A model generated the notes under the pieces. That model ran no database searches. It was not told the DNA's origin and was given only the letters and a program-made list of their open reading frames with translations. Of a stretch of 64,000 bases of DNA, positions 56,506-64,000 are shown piece after piece (positions within the stretch are counted from its first letter, which is position 1; each line of letters starts with the position of its first letter). A program made the position numbers and the translations under genes. Location: NCBI GenBank assembly GCA_025358925.1, contig JANYHT010000039.1, forward strand, positions 248,001 through 312,000, in the 5' to 3' direction. This stretch comes from Gemmatimonadaceae bacterium (GTDB lineage Bacteria; Gemmatimonadota; Gemmatimonadetes; Gemmatimonadales; Gemmatimonadaceae).

Positions 56506-56536
56506 AGCGCCACCGCATCGACTGGGGTGGCGTTTG
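56506..56536. terminator. Hairpin between tRNA-Leu and the convergent lipoprotein gene
   Basis: A 10-bp stem with one G-U pair (56506-56515 with 56527-56536) and an 11-base loop. The arms end in AA/TTT, so it may act for both the tRNA and the minus-strand gene. Confidence 0.55.
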
Positions 56537-56547
56537 TGCGTTTGGTC

Positions 56548-57141
56548 TCAACGAAATGCGAGTCGCGCAGTGACGGCGGAGAAGATGGCGCGTTCCAATC
56601 GGCCAGTGGAGCCACATTCGACCGGGGCCGTATCCGTCCCGATCAGCGACTGCGCGATGGCACTGATGCGAAGAGTCACGTCGGTCTTTCCCGCATCGCC
56701 GCCTGTAGCATTTGCGCCGGTAGCGGTAGCTGTCGATCGAATCGTCAAGCGGTCGTTGTCAGCTTTGGCGCCGGTCATACTCGTCCCGCACACGAAGTAC
56801 AACGAGAGTGCGGACGCGCCAAGTCGCCGAGTGCGTTTCAAATCGAACGTGCTGACGCGTCGTGCCTGTGGGTCGAGTAGCGTCGGCTCCATGCCTACCT
56901 GCGTGAACGCCGCGATGAGCGCGATGTAGACGCGATTTGGCGTTGCGTCGAAGCGCGCGTGATCGTCAGTTGGTACGTCATTTTTGAGCTGCGTGCCATC
57001 GGCGGTCACGACCAATGTTCGCTGTGACGGTGTAGGCGATGTGCTACTGGGTGCGCCAGACGATATGCATGCAGAGAACAGCACGATGATGCCGAATTGA
57101 ACGAGACGAAGCCCATCGAGCACACAAGCACGGTGCGACAT
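56548..57141 (-). CDS. Hypothetical lipoprotein
   Basis: Start ATG 57141 gives 197 residues. A signal peptide with the lipobox LFSAC indicates a lipidated envelope protein. The mature part begins with a Ser/Pro/Thr-rich linker, then a small globular domain of about 140 residues (TPNRVYIALIAAFTQVGMEP; RVSTFDLKRTRRLGASALSL). No family recognised. It is the last gene of the rrf2-57173-56548 group. Confidence 0.7.
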   Translation of the reverse strand: MSHRACVLDGLRLVQFGIIVLFSACISSGAPSSTSPTPSQRTLVVTADGTQLKNDVPTDDHARFDATPNRVYIALIAAFTQVGMEPTLLDPQARRVSTFDLKRTRRLGASALSLYFVCGTSMTGAKADNDRLTIRSTATATGANATGGDAGKTDVTLRISAIAQSLIGTDTAPVECGSTGRLERAIFSAVTARLAFR

Positions 57142-57172
57142 GCGACCACCTTCGTCGATTGTGTAACTGCGC

Positions 57173-57703
57173 TCAGTGCTGAATTGCGCTTGGTCGCACG
57201 TCTTCCGGCAGAGACGCCGCACCGAAGGCGGCGCGCAGTGCCTCATTCGCTTTTGCGCGGGAGACTTGGACAAACTGTGTCGCAGACGCGAACGCAGCAC
57301 CATCCGCGCTGTCGACCGACGCACCGTTGAGCAGCACACGGGCGAAGCGCGCCGCCGGCGAGTCCACGGTCCCACGAACCACAAACGCTGCCGTATACGC
57401 ACGCGCGCGCTCGGACCATGCACGCCCAACCTGCGGATCACGCCGCGCTTCTCGTTCGATGACTGTCGCGAGCTCGCGCGCTACGTCAGATGCGGTGCGG
57501 TCATCGAGCGCATCGCGCTCGGCCACAATCAGCGCCAGCGCGCGGCGAGCAAACGTGAGCTCACGCGACGCCACGTCGCGACCGGCGGCAATCGCTAACC
57601 ACTCGCCGTCACGCGCTTCAGCATCGACGAGCACCGCGACGAGGTACGCGTTTGCACGCCGACGTCGTTCGCGGGATGCGCGCCATTCCGAAAGAAAACT
57701 CAT
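57173..57703 (-). CDS. Hypothetical helical protein
   Basis: A 176-residue protein with no signal peptide or membrane helix. It is rich in Ala, Arg and Glu and appears all-helical. No domain recognised. It starts 9 bases after the rrf2 stop and so is probably co-transcribed with that regulator and the lipoprotein gene downstream. Confidence 0.65.
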   Translation of the reverse strand: MSFLSEWRASRERRRRANAYLVAVLVDAEARDGEWLAIAAGRDVASRELTFARRALALIVAERDALDDRTASDVARELATVIEREARRDPQVGRAWSERARAYTAAFVVRGTVDSPAARFARVLLNGASVDSADGAAFASATQFVQVSRAKANEALRAAFGAASLPEDVRPSAIQH

Positions 57704-57712
57704 GCGCGCGAC

Positions 57713-58210
57713 TTAGTTTTGCAAAATCGGGAGTGCGCCACCGCGCGACGTTGCAGCCGTTCGCGTGGATGACAAACCGACGTGATCTCGTACAGCATTT
57801 TCATCCTGCAACAAATCACTTAAACGCACTCCGTCGAGCACTTCGTCAATGCGCTGCTGCAGCATCACCCAGACCGGTCGAATGCTACACGTTTCGGATT
57901 CACCACATCGCACCGCATCGACGGGATGACTCACGCAGTGCAAATCAAACGTGGTATGCTCGGAGGCCTGGATGACATCGCGCACCGTGATCTCGGCGGA
58001 CGGTCGCGCCAGCGCATACCCTCCGCGCGCACCGCGCGTACTGTTCACGATACCGGCGCGACGCATGCGAAGAAGAATTTGCTCGACATAGTCCGCCGGT
58101 AACCGCTCGCGCGCCGCAATCTCTCGACCCGTTACGGGGCCGTCCGCCGCCCGACGCGCCAAATGAAGCGCACAGATCAGCCCGTACTCCGCCCACGTTG
58201 TGATCCGCAT
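57713..58210 (-). CDS. Rrf2-family Fe-S-type transcription regulator
   Basis: A 165-residue regulator. The N-terminal winged helix reads EYGLICALHLARR, with REIAARERLPADYVEQILLR and the family's wing in GARGGYALARP. Three cysteines at 92, 102 and 108 match the cluster-binding triad of IscR/NsrR-like members, so it may sense iron-sulfur status, nitric oxide or redox. No isc or suf genes follow; the neighbours are aspA upstream and two unknown genes downstream. Confidence 0.9.
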   Translation of the reverse strand: MRITTWAEYGLICALHLARRAADGPVTGREIAARERLPADYVEQILLRMRRAGIVNSTRGARGGYALARPSAEITVRDVIQASEHTTFDLHCVSHPVDAVRCGESETCSIRPVWVMLQQRIDEVLDGVRLSDLLQDENAVRDHVGLSSTRTAATSRGGALPILQN

Positions 58211-58262
58211 GCAACGAGTCTACGACGCCTTAGGCTTCACGACAAGCACTGGCGTAAATTTG

Positions 58263-59687
58263 TCAGCCACCCGCAACCGCGGCGTGCTTGCCAGACGGGA
58301 CACCAATCTCAGTCATCTTGCGCAAATCGAGGATGCTGTCGATTTCGTCATCGGGAAGTAAATGGTCGCGTTTAACCATCTCGCGAATGAGCGTGCCTTC
58401 CTTGACTGAACGCTTCGAGATTTCCGCCGCCGCCGCATAACCGATTTGTGGCATCAATGCGGTCGCAAGAGCCGCCGACCGTTCGACCCAGTACTCGCAC
58501 ATTCCAGCATTTGCGGTAATGCCACGCACGCATCGCTCCGCCAATACCGTCATGGCGCTCGTGAGAATCTGCATCGACAACAAAATGTTGTGCGCGATTA
58601 CAGGCATCATCACGTTCAATTCCAACTGCCCGTGCTCCGCAGAAATTGCTACCGTGGTGTCGCAACCGATCACCTGAAAGCACACCTGATTCACCATCTC
58701 GGGAATCGAAGGATTGATTTTACCAGGCATGATTGATGAACCGGGCTGCACGGCCGGCAGCACGATTTCATCCAGCCCAGTGCGCGGACCAGAGACCATC
58801 AACCGCAAGTCGCTGACGATTTTTGAAAGATCAATCGCAAGTCCGCGCAAGCTCGCAGAAAACGCGGCCGGATCGCCCATGCTCTGCATGAGTTGAATGA
58901 AATCCTCGCCAATGCGCAACGTGCTGATGCCGCTGACTGCCTTGAGATACTTGTTCATCAAGGCCGGATACTGCGGCTCAACGGTAACACCCGTGCCGAC
59001 CGCAGAGCCGCCGATGCCCAGATCGTTGAGATAATCTGCTGCTTCGCTGATGCGGCGGCGGCAGCGTTCAAGCGATCCGGCATATGCGGTGAACTCCTGC
59101 CCCAGGCGAATTGGCATAGCGTCCTGCAAATGCGTGCGGCCCGCCTTCACGATACCGTCAAATTCGACGCCTTTTGCCGCGAGCGAATCGCGCAAAAAGA
59201 TAATAGACGCGAGCAGCGACGGCAGCTGACCAAGCGCGGACAGTCGAATATTGGTTGGAATCGTGTCGTTCGTGCTTTGTGCCATGTTTACGTGATCATT
59301 GGGATGCACCGGTGCGTAACTCCCACGCGCCGCGCCCAGCAATTCGTTCGCGCGATTGGCGAGCACTTCATTCGCATTCATGTTATGCGACGTGCCGGCA
59401 CCAGCCTGATACGGATCGACAATAAATTGATCGCGATGCTGGCCAGCGAGAATTTCATCAGCGGCAGCGATGATCGCGTCCGCGCGCCGTGCGTCAAGAC
59501 GACCTGTTTCTTTATTGGACAGTGCTGCCGCCTTCTTAATCCAAATCTGCGCCAGAACAAACGGCGCCAGCGGATGCAATCCGCTGATGGGGAAGTTCTG
59601 CGTCGCGCGCACCGTCTGCACGCCGTAAAGTGCATCGGCCGGAACAGCAAGTTCGCCGAGCGGATCCTTCTCGATACGCGTAGTCAT
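58263..59687 (-). CDS. aspA: Aspartate ammonia-lyase
   Basis: Converts L-aspartate to fumarate and ammonia. ATG 59687 gives 474 residues. The lyase-family signature is GSSIMPGKINP. RIEKDPLGELAVPADALYGV, QFIVDPYQAGAGTSHNMNAN (aspartase-like rather than the QTGSGT of fumarase C) and the ELNVMMPVIAH segment favour aspartase over FumC. It starts 22 bases after the lipoprotein gene and is followed by the Rrf2-type gene 52 bases on. Confidence 0.86.
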   Translation of the reverse strand: MTTRIEKDPLGELAVPADALYGVQTVRATQNFPISGLHPLAPFVLAQIWIKKAAALSNKETGRLDARRADAIIAAADEILAGQHRDQFIVDPYQAGAGTSHNMNANEVLANRANELLGAARGSYAPVHPNDHVNMAQSTNDTIPTNIRLSALGQLPSLLASIIFLRDSLAAKGVEFDGIVKAGRTHLQDAMPIRLGQEFTAYAGSLERCRRRISEAADYLNDLGIGGSAVGTGVTVEPQYPALMNKYLKAVSGISTLRIGEDFIQLMQSMGDPAAFSASLRGLAIDLSKIVSDLRLMVSGPRTGLDEIVLPAVQPGSSIMPGKINPSIPEMVNQVCFQVIGCDTTVAISAEHGQLELNVMMPVIAHNILLSMQILTSAMTVLAERCVRGITANAGMCEYWVERSAALATALMPQIGYAAAAEISKRSVKEGTLIREMVKRDHLLPDDEIDSILDLRKMTEIGVPSGKHAAVAGG

Positions 59688-59709
59688 CGCGAGAGCAATC
59701 CGGAAGAGG

Positions 59710-60522
59710 TCAAGGGAATACCACGGTCGAATCAACCGAGGTCGCGATGTGCAGCAACGTGTGCGCATCGATCAACAATTGATTGGTGCGCCAGCGCGTG
59801 AGTTGCAACGACCGGCGATTGTTTGGCGATGCAAGAAATGCAGTCAACGCCGACGCGGGAATGTCGTACTTTCCGTCGTCGCGCAGCGCGCAGAAAATTT
59901 GCTCGTTTCCATACGCGCTCGTGCTGGGATTCGCGTATCGCAGCGAGAGAATCACTGCTGAGGTTGTGTCGCTTCCAGCGTTCCACGTTACTGACAACGG
60001 CAGCCCAGATGCGGGCAACGCGATCGCACCTGGTATCATCGGTTCGGCTAATCGAACGCTGATGTTGGACGCGGGAAATACATCCGTCGCCCCCGCCACA
60101 ACAACTTGCACAAGATCACCGCTCGCATACGTAATCGGCGCCGTTGTCGGATTTGCATAACGGAACAGCAATAAATCATACGGTAACGACAAGCTTGTCG
60201 CGCCAATCGTCAATGCCACGGCGTCGCCCGCCTTCTTCACGCCCTGCGTCACGGTGGTTGTTGTGTCTACTGTCGCGAATGTGCACTGATCTGACTGCTG
60301 CGTTGCGCTATTTGGAACCGATGCCGAGTACGACTGAAAAAAAATTACCGTGGCGTTTGCCGTCGCACGCGTGATCGACGTCGGCTTTGCCGTGATATTC
60401 ACCGCGCCATATCGATTGAGCACGGGCGTCGATTCCGTAAGTTTCGTACACGCGCTCAGCATCGGAGCCGTAAAAAGCAGCGTTAGCGTGCGCGTAACGC
60501 GAAGGACGAGGCGACACAGCAT
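59710..60522 (-). CDS. Hypothetical lipoprotein, beta-rich
   Basis: ATG 60522 (AGG 6 bases upstream) gives 270 residues; a GTG at 60558 overlapping the MBL gene stop is the alternative. The signal peptide ends with the lipobox MLSAC. The mature part is Thr/Ser/Ala-rich and appears beta-stranded, with two similar segments of the kind LLLFRYANPTTAP and LSLRYANPSTSAYG, hinting at an internal duplication. An A8 run at 60337-60344 lies inside the gene. No family recognised. Confidence 0.7.
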   Translation of the reverse strand: MLCRLVLRVTRTLTLLFTAPMLSACTKLTESTPVLNRYGAVNITAKPTSITRATANATVIFFQSYSASVPNSATQQSDQCTFATVDTTTTVTQGVKKAGDAVALTIGATSLSLPYDLLLFRYANPTTAPITYASGDLVQVVVAGATDVFPASNISVRLAEPMIPGAIALPASGLPLSVTWNAGSDTTSAVILSLRYANPSTSAYGNEQIFCALRDDGKYDIPASALTAFLASPNNRRSLQLTRWRTNQLLIDAHTLLHIATSVDSTVVFP

Positions 60523-60554
60523 GGTGACCTGCCGAAGAAAGAGAGTGGGTTCGC

Positions 60555-61202
60555 TCACGTGCCTATCGGGCGTGCGACGCCGCGCAAGAACGGATTGCTC
60601 GACAATTCACGCGCGATCGTGGTTGCTTCCCCGTGTCCGGGAAAGACGCGTACATCGGGTGCTAAACCCGCCACACGTTGTAGCGACGCCTGCATGGCAC
60701 GCGGATCGCAGAGCGGTAAATCGGTTCGCCCAATTGAACCGGCGAACACTAGATCGCCCGAAAAGCAGTGCTCGCCCGTGATAAAAGCGACATGTCCCGG
60801 GGAATGCCCCGGGACGTGCCACACCGTAAAAACAATGCTCCCCACACTCACCCTACTTCCCTCGGCCAATTTGTCGCTGGCCGGTTGGGGCGTTTCGATA
60901 TTTAATCCGTACAACAGGCCGCTTTCGTGCGCGCGTTCGTACAATGGCTGATCGGCCGGATGCAGGTGCACGGGTACCGGAACCACGCTGCGTCGCTGTA
61001 TCTCGGCAACCGCGCCGAGATGATCAAAGTGTGCGTGCGTGAGCCAAATGGCGGACAGCACACACCCCGTTCCATCGACGGCGCGCAACAACCGTTCTGC
61101 TTCGTCGCCCGGATCGATGAGCACCGCCTCACGCGCGGACTCATCGGCAACAAGCCAACAGTTTTCTTGCAGCGGGCCAACCGTGAGCTGCTGAATGATC
61201 AC
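60555..61202 (-). CDS. Metallo-beta-lactamase-fold hydrolase, GloB-like
   Basis: Start GTG 61202 overlaps the trxB stop as GTGA and gives 215 residues. The metal motif THAHFDH (HxHxDH) is followed by HSPGHV, FSGDLVFAGSIGRTDLP and VFPGHGEATT, the glyoxalase II-like or persulfide dioxygenase-like subgroup. It may hydrolyse a thioester; substrate is unknown. The tie to thioredoxin reductase suggests thiol chemistry. Confidence 0.85.
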   Translation of the reverse strand: MIIQQLTVGPLQENCWLVADESAREAVLIDPGDEAERLLRAVDGTGCVLSAIWLTHAHFDHLGAVAEIQRRSVVPVPVHLHPADQPLYERAHESGLLYGLNIETPQPASDKLAEGSRVSVGSIVFTVWHVPGHSPGHVAFITGEHCFSGDLVFAGSIGRTDLPLCDPRAMQASLQRVAGLAPDVRVFPGHGEATTIARELSSNPFLRGVARPIGT

Positions 61203-62230
61203 GAAAAAATAGACTCTGGCTCGGCTGCAACGGGCGCTTCGGCGGTTTCCAGTATTGGCGATTCGCCGATACCGTGATGTGAAAGCCAGCGTTCTGCTTC
61301 GAGCGCAGCCATACACCCCGTGCCGGCGGACGTGATTGCCTGGCGATAGTAATCGTCAATCACATCACCCGCAGCGAACACACCAGGCACGCTCGTTTCG
61401 GTGCGCCATGAAGTGACTCGGACATACCCATGCTCACTCAGTTCAAGCTGACCGCCGAGAAAACGCGTATTGGGCTTATGTCCGATCGCGACGAATAGCC
61501 CGCCTAACTCCAACGTGCTGGGCGCGCTCGTTACCGTGTCCGCCAGATGCACACCCGTAATCTCGTGCTCACCGATCACGTCCGTCACCTGCGCATTCCA
61601 CAGCACGCGAATTTTGGGATGCGACAGCACGCGATTGGCCATGACTTTCGACGCGCGAAAACTATCACGACGATGAATGATCACCACTTCGCTCGCAAAT
61701 TTCGTGAGATACATCGCTTCTTCCATCGCGGTGTCGCCGCCGCCAACGACGCCGAGCACTTTGTGGCGATAGAACGGCAGTGCACCATCACAGACCGCGC
61801 ACGCCGACACTCCACCACCGGTCATCGCTAACCGCAGCTCGTTCGGCAGCCCAAGCCACGTCGCAGCAGCACCGGACGCCACAATCACGGTATGCGCCGC
61901 GACAGCGTCGCTGTAGTGCGGTATGATCCGAAACGGCTTCGATGTGAAGTCCACCGAATCGACGAGTTCCGACACGACCCGTGTGCCATAATGCTCCGCC
62001 TGCTTTTTCATGCGCTCCATCAGGTCCGGACCGGTGATCGGTTCGGGAAATCCTGGAAAGTTTTCGATCTCGGTTGTCAACATCAACTGGCCGCCAGGAA
62101 GGTCGGTTCCAACTGCCTCCCCCTCAAAAACAAGCGGATTGAGATTCGCACGTGCGGCATAAATTGCAGCCGTCCACGCAGCAGGACCCGAGCCGATAAT
62201 GACGATGTTTTCAGTGCCAGGAACAGACAT
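61199..62230 (-). CDS. trxB: Thioredoxin reductase
   Basis: FAD- and NADPH-dependent reductase of thioredoxin. The 343 residues include the FAD motif VIIGSGPAAWTAAIYAAR, the redox pair CAVC at 144-147 (ACAVCDGA), the NADPH motif VVGGGDTAMEEA and the C-terminal GVFAAGDVIDDYYRQAITSA FAD segment in short (VFAAGDV). The tail of ~25 residues is Ala/Glu-rich. It lies 27 bases after the unrecognised Rossmann gene. Confidence 0.94.
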   Translation of the reverse strand: MSVPGTENIVIIGSGPAAWTAAIYAARANLNPLVFEGEAVGTDLPGGQLMLTTEIENFPGFPEPITGPDLMERMKKQAEHYGTRVVSELVDSVDFTSKPFRIIPHYSDAVAAHTVIVASGAAATWLGLPNELRLAMTGGGVSACAVCDGALPFYRHKVLGVVGGGDTAMEEAMYLTKFASEVVIIHRRDSFRASKVMANRVLSHPKIRVLWNAQVTDVIGEHEITGVHLADTVTSAPSTLELGGLFVAIGHKPNTRFLGGQLELSEHGYVRVTSWRTETSVPGVFAAGDVIDDYYRQAITSAGTGCMAALEAERWLSHHGIGESPILETAEAPVAAEPESIFS

Positions 62231-62257
62231 TATCTGAGACGAGGTGAAGTGCGAGCG

Positions 62258-63052
62258 TCAGATGACTTCGAGAACACCGAGTGCCCCGTGACAATGGGAC
62301 ACTGTACCGACCAACACAGCGAACGGACCTTGCTCGCCCCATGCCGCCACTTGCGCATCGGCATCGGCGATCGCTGCGGCGTCGATCATTCCAACACCAT
62401 ATGTGCGGTGTGTACAGTGAAAAGTAACGGGACCGCAGAGCGGCGGCGCAGCGGACACGAACGCAGCGAGGGCAGGCGGCATACTCCAATCACGCACACC
62501 GCGCGTCGCTGGGCAGCGTGCCGGTTCGATGCAGTTCACCGGACACGTCCATGTGGCAAAACTCACGTAATGGCGACCGTCCGGTGCGCCGCGTTCCCAT
62601 GGCATGTCGGGCGCTCGCGTGAGCGGCGACACGCGCACCTCGCGATGCGGCCATCTTTCCTGCGCGCGCGCAAGCAGCCAATCAAAACACAAATGCGGCA
62701 TGAGCGGAGAAGGTACCATCGCATGGTCACGGAGCGCGTGCGAGCCGAGCAACATCCATTCGGCGATGTAGTCCGCCCATGTTGAACGCACGAGCGTCAC
62801 CGCGACGTCATGGTACCCTTCTTTTGCCAAGCGCTCGGCAACGAGGCACGACGGATTGCGGTCAACAACCACAATTTCATTCGCTGAAAACGCCCCGCGC
62901 TGTGACGCCTTCACCAACTGCTGCACATACCACGATCCGTAACATCCGCCACCAATCACGACGACGCGACCGAATCGCAGTGGCTCGCGGACTTGGCCAA
63001 CGCGATTCGTCAATTGTGTCAGCGCATCAGCGCCAGAGATGCCGACCTCCAT
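62258..63052 (-). CDS. Rossmann-fold protein with Cys-rich motif, function unknown
   Basis: A 264-residue protein with no signal peptide. Residues ~29-45 form a nucleotide-binding turn (VVVIGGGCYGSWYVQQLV), followed by IVVVDRNPSC, as in NAD- or FAD-binding folds. Mid-protein there is a striking motif, TWTCPVNCIEPARCPATRG and RDW, with three closely spaced cysteines in a Cys-Pro context, and further Cys/His pairs near the end. This suggests a metal or redox centre. It overlaps the SDR stop by 26 bases and trxB follows 27 bases on. I do not recognise the family. Confidence 0.7.
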   Translation of the reverse strand: MEVGISGADALTQLTNRVGQVREPLRFGRVVVIGGGCYGSWYVQQLVKASQRGAFSANEIVVVDRNPSCLVAERLAKEGYHDVAVTLVRSTWADYIAEWMLLGSHALRDHAMVPSPLMPHLCFDWLLARAQERWPHREVRVSPLTRAPDMPWERGAPDGRHYVSFATWTCPVNCIEPARCPATRGVRDWSMPPALAAFVSAAPPLCGPVTFHCTHRTYGVGMIDAAAIADADAQVAAWGEQGPFAVLVGTVSHCHGALGVLEVI

Positions 63053-63767
63053 CTACCGTCAGCAAAGTGCCGGTGACATACGTGGCATCGACGAGGTAGT
63101 GAATGGCCTGCGTGATATCGTCCGGTGTGCCGCTTCGCTTAAGCGGAACGTCGGCGAGAAACTTGGAAAGCGTTTCAGGCGATAATGATTCTGGGGCTAG
63201 TACGAGTCCAGGGGCAACGGCATTGACACGAACACGAGGCGCAAGCAATGACGCGACGGTGTGCACGAGTTGCGTCAACGCCGATTTGGTTACTTGATGC
63301 GGAATGAGTCGCGGGTGAATGGACTCGAACGCCAAATGATCGGAGAGTTGAATAATCACGCCGCCATCGCGCATTGCGGGAGCGGCCGCCTGCATGAGAA
63401 AAAATGGTGCCCGCAAATTGATGTCAGCGACGGCATCCCACTCAGCAGGCGTGACCGCATCGAACGAGTGCCATTTCATCACCGACGCCGAACTCACAAC
63501 GACATCGAGCGCACCGAAGGCACGTGTTGCGGCGTCGACAAGACGTGCGGGCGCGGTTGGATCGGCGAGGTCTTCCTGTACCACGTGCACGAGCGTACCG
63601 GCGGCACGTAATTCAGTCGCCAACGCTTCCGCTTCAACGGGAGAATTTCCGTGATGCAGAACAATCGCGTCGCCGCGTGCAGCAAAGCTGCGAACGATGG
63701 CGGCGCCCAGTCGTCGTGCACCGCCGGTCACTAACGTGGTGCGACGGGGTGCCTTGCTGTTGCTCAC
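63027..63767 (-). CDS. Short-chain dehydrogenase, pteridine-reductase-like, with altered catalytic Tyr
   Basis: A 246-residue SDR. The NADP motif is TLVTGGARRLGAAI (Arg after the second Gly favours NADPH). The Ser is at 142, the Lys at 161, but where YxxxK is expected the sequence reads HQVTK, so His157 replaces the catalytic Tyr. The NNAG region reads SSAS. These features resemble FolM/PTR1-type enzymes. It starts at GTG 63767, overlapping the PHP gene stop. Confidence 0.85.
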   Translation of the reverse strand: MSNSKAPRRTTLVTGGARRLGAAIVRSFAARGDAIVLHHGNSPVEAEALATELRAAGTLVHVVQEDLADPTAPARLVDAATRAFGALDVVVSSASVMKWHSFDAVTPAEWDAVADINLRAPFFLMQAAAPAMRDGGVIIQLSDHLAFESIHPRLIPHQVTKSALTQLVHTVASLLAPRVRVNAVAPGLVLAPESLSPETLSKFLADVPLKRSGTPDDITQAIHYLVDATYVTGTLLTVDGGRHLWR

Positions 63768-64000
63768 GACGCACCTATCGCGCGCGCTGCAACGCGCGCG
63801 TCTTGCCAGTCGAGCCAGATCTTTGGCACCAACTGTCCGCCGAGTCGACGTGGTCCTTCGTGCGTACCGTGCCAGTCGGAACCGCCGCTGGGAAGCAGCC
63901 CCGCTTTCTCGACGATATCGATCAAACGTTGCGACAGGTATGGCGCATGACTTGGGTGCAACACTTCTACCGAGTCAAGACCGACTTTTGCAAGCTTCTC
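63764..64000 (-). CDS. PHP-domain phosphoesterase (5' end outside window)
   Basis: Only the last ~78 codons are in the window; the frame is open to the right edge. The visible part contains SVEVLHPSH and GGSDWHGTHEGPRRLG, the C-terminal metal-binding pattern of PHP phosphoesterases of the YciV/RNase AM type, which act on 3',5'-bisphosphates or short RNA. It is the first gene seen in the PHP-SDR-unknown-trxB-MBL-lipoprotein-aspA run. Confidence 0.8.
   Translation of the reverse strand, partial: EKLAKVGLDSVEVLHPSHAPYLSQRLIDIVEKAGLLPSGGSDWHGTHEGPRRLGGQLVPKIWLDWQDARVAARAIGAS

Noticed and set aside
58263-59687. Fumarase C instead of aspartase
   Set aside because: The GAGTSHNMN and N-terminal RIEKDPLGE patterns fit aspartase better, though biochemical proof is absent.

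Overview
The window comes from a GC-rich diderm (Gram-negative type) bacterium. It carries LptD, BamD, Tol-Pal, many lipobox-bearing lipoproteins and a zinc-ribbon set of ribosomal proteins (S4, L28, L36 with paired cysteines). The gene content, the long SecA with an N-terminal insertion and the many GTG/TTG starts fit the Gemmatimonadota best; this is a judgement from protein character, not a search. Nearly every gene lies on the minus strand. The only plus-strand genes are a PpiD/SurA-like folding factor (about 2.15-3.99 kb) and a tRNA-Leu (56.4 kb). I see no insertion sequence, phage gene or CRISPR array.

Layout, in the direction of minus-strand transcription (right to left). (1) 64.0-59.7 kb: PHP phosphoesterase (partial), SDR, an unrecognised Rossmann/cysteine protein, trxB, an MBL-fold hydrolase, a lipoprotein and aspA, mostly overlapping, then an Rrf2-type regulator with two unknown genes (58.2-56.5 kb). 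(2) tRNA-Leu diverges from smpB, amidase, TPR lipoprotein, pyrD and pyrF (56.3-51.9 kb). (3) Alpha ribosomal operon rpmJ-rpsM-rpsK-rpsD-rpoA-rplQ, followed by rpmB (51.6-48.2 kb), closed by a terminator. (4) 48.1-33.7 kb: gmd, rmd, carB, wbpD-, wbpB-, wbpE- and wbpA-like genes, bamD, nadD and secA. This run combines nucleotide-sugar synthesis (GDP-D-rhamnose and a UDP-diacetamido-glucuronate) with carbamoyl phosphate synthesis and envelope biogenesis, and ends at a strong hairpin. (5) 33.5-25.2 kb: radC, rsh, uvrB, tsaE, HD-GYP, tsaB and rimI, then ssb and a LysM protein.

(6) 22.6-7.8 kb is the most striking part. An epimerase, tolQ, tolR, tolA, tolB, pal, cpoB, tatC, lptD, hutH, hutU, a radical SAM enzyme and hutI sit in one run, usually with 4-base overlaps or gaps under 45 bases. 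The histidine-degradation genes are therefore attached to the end of an envelope operon. A radical SAM/SPASM-like enzyme is inserted between hutU and hutI and is translationally coupled to hutU. (7) A TPR protein, a polyprenyl synthase, a DUF4321-like membrane protein and tatA (7.75-4.08 kb) end at a perfect 17-bp hairpin shared with the convergent PPIase gene. Another TPR protein runs off the left edge.

The best candidates for undescribed biology are the hut-linked radical SAM enzyme, the unrecognised Rossmann/cysteine protein beside trxB, and the tandem HD-GYP protein whose first domain has lost its metal ligands.
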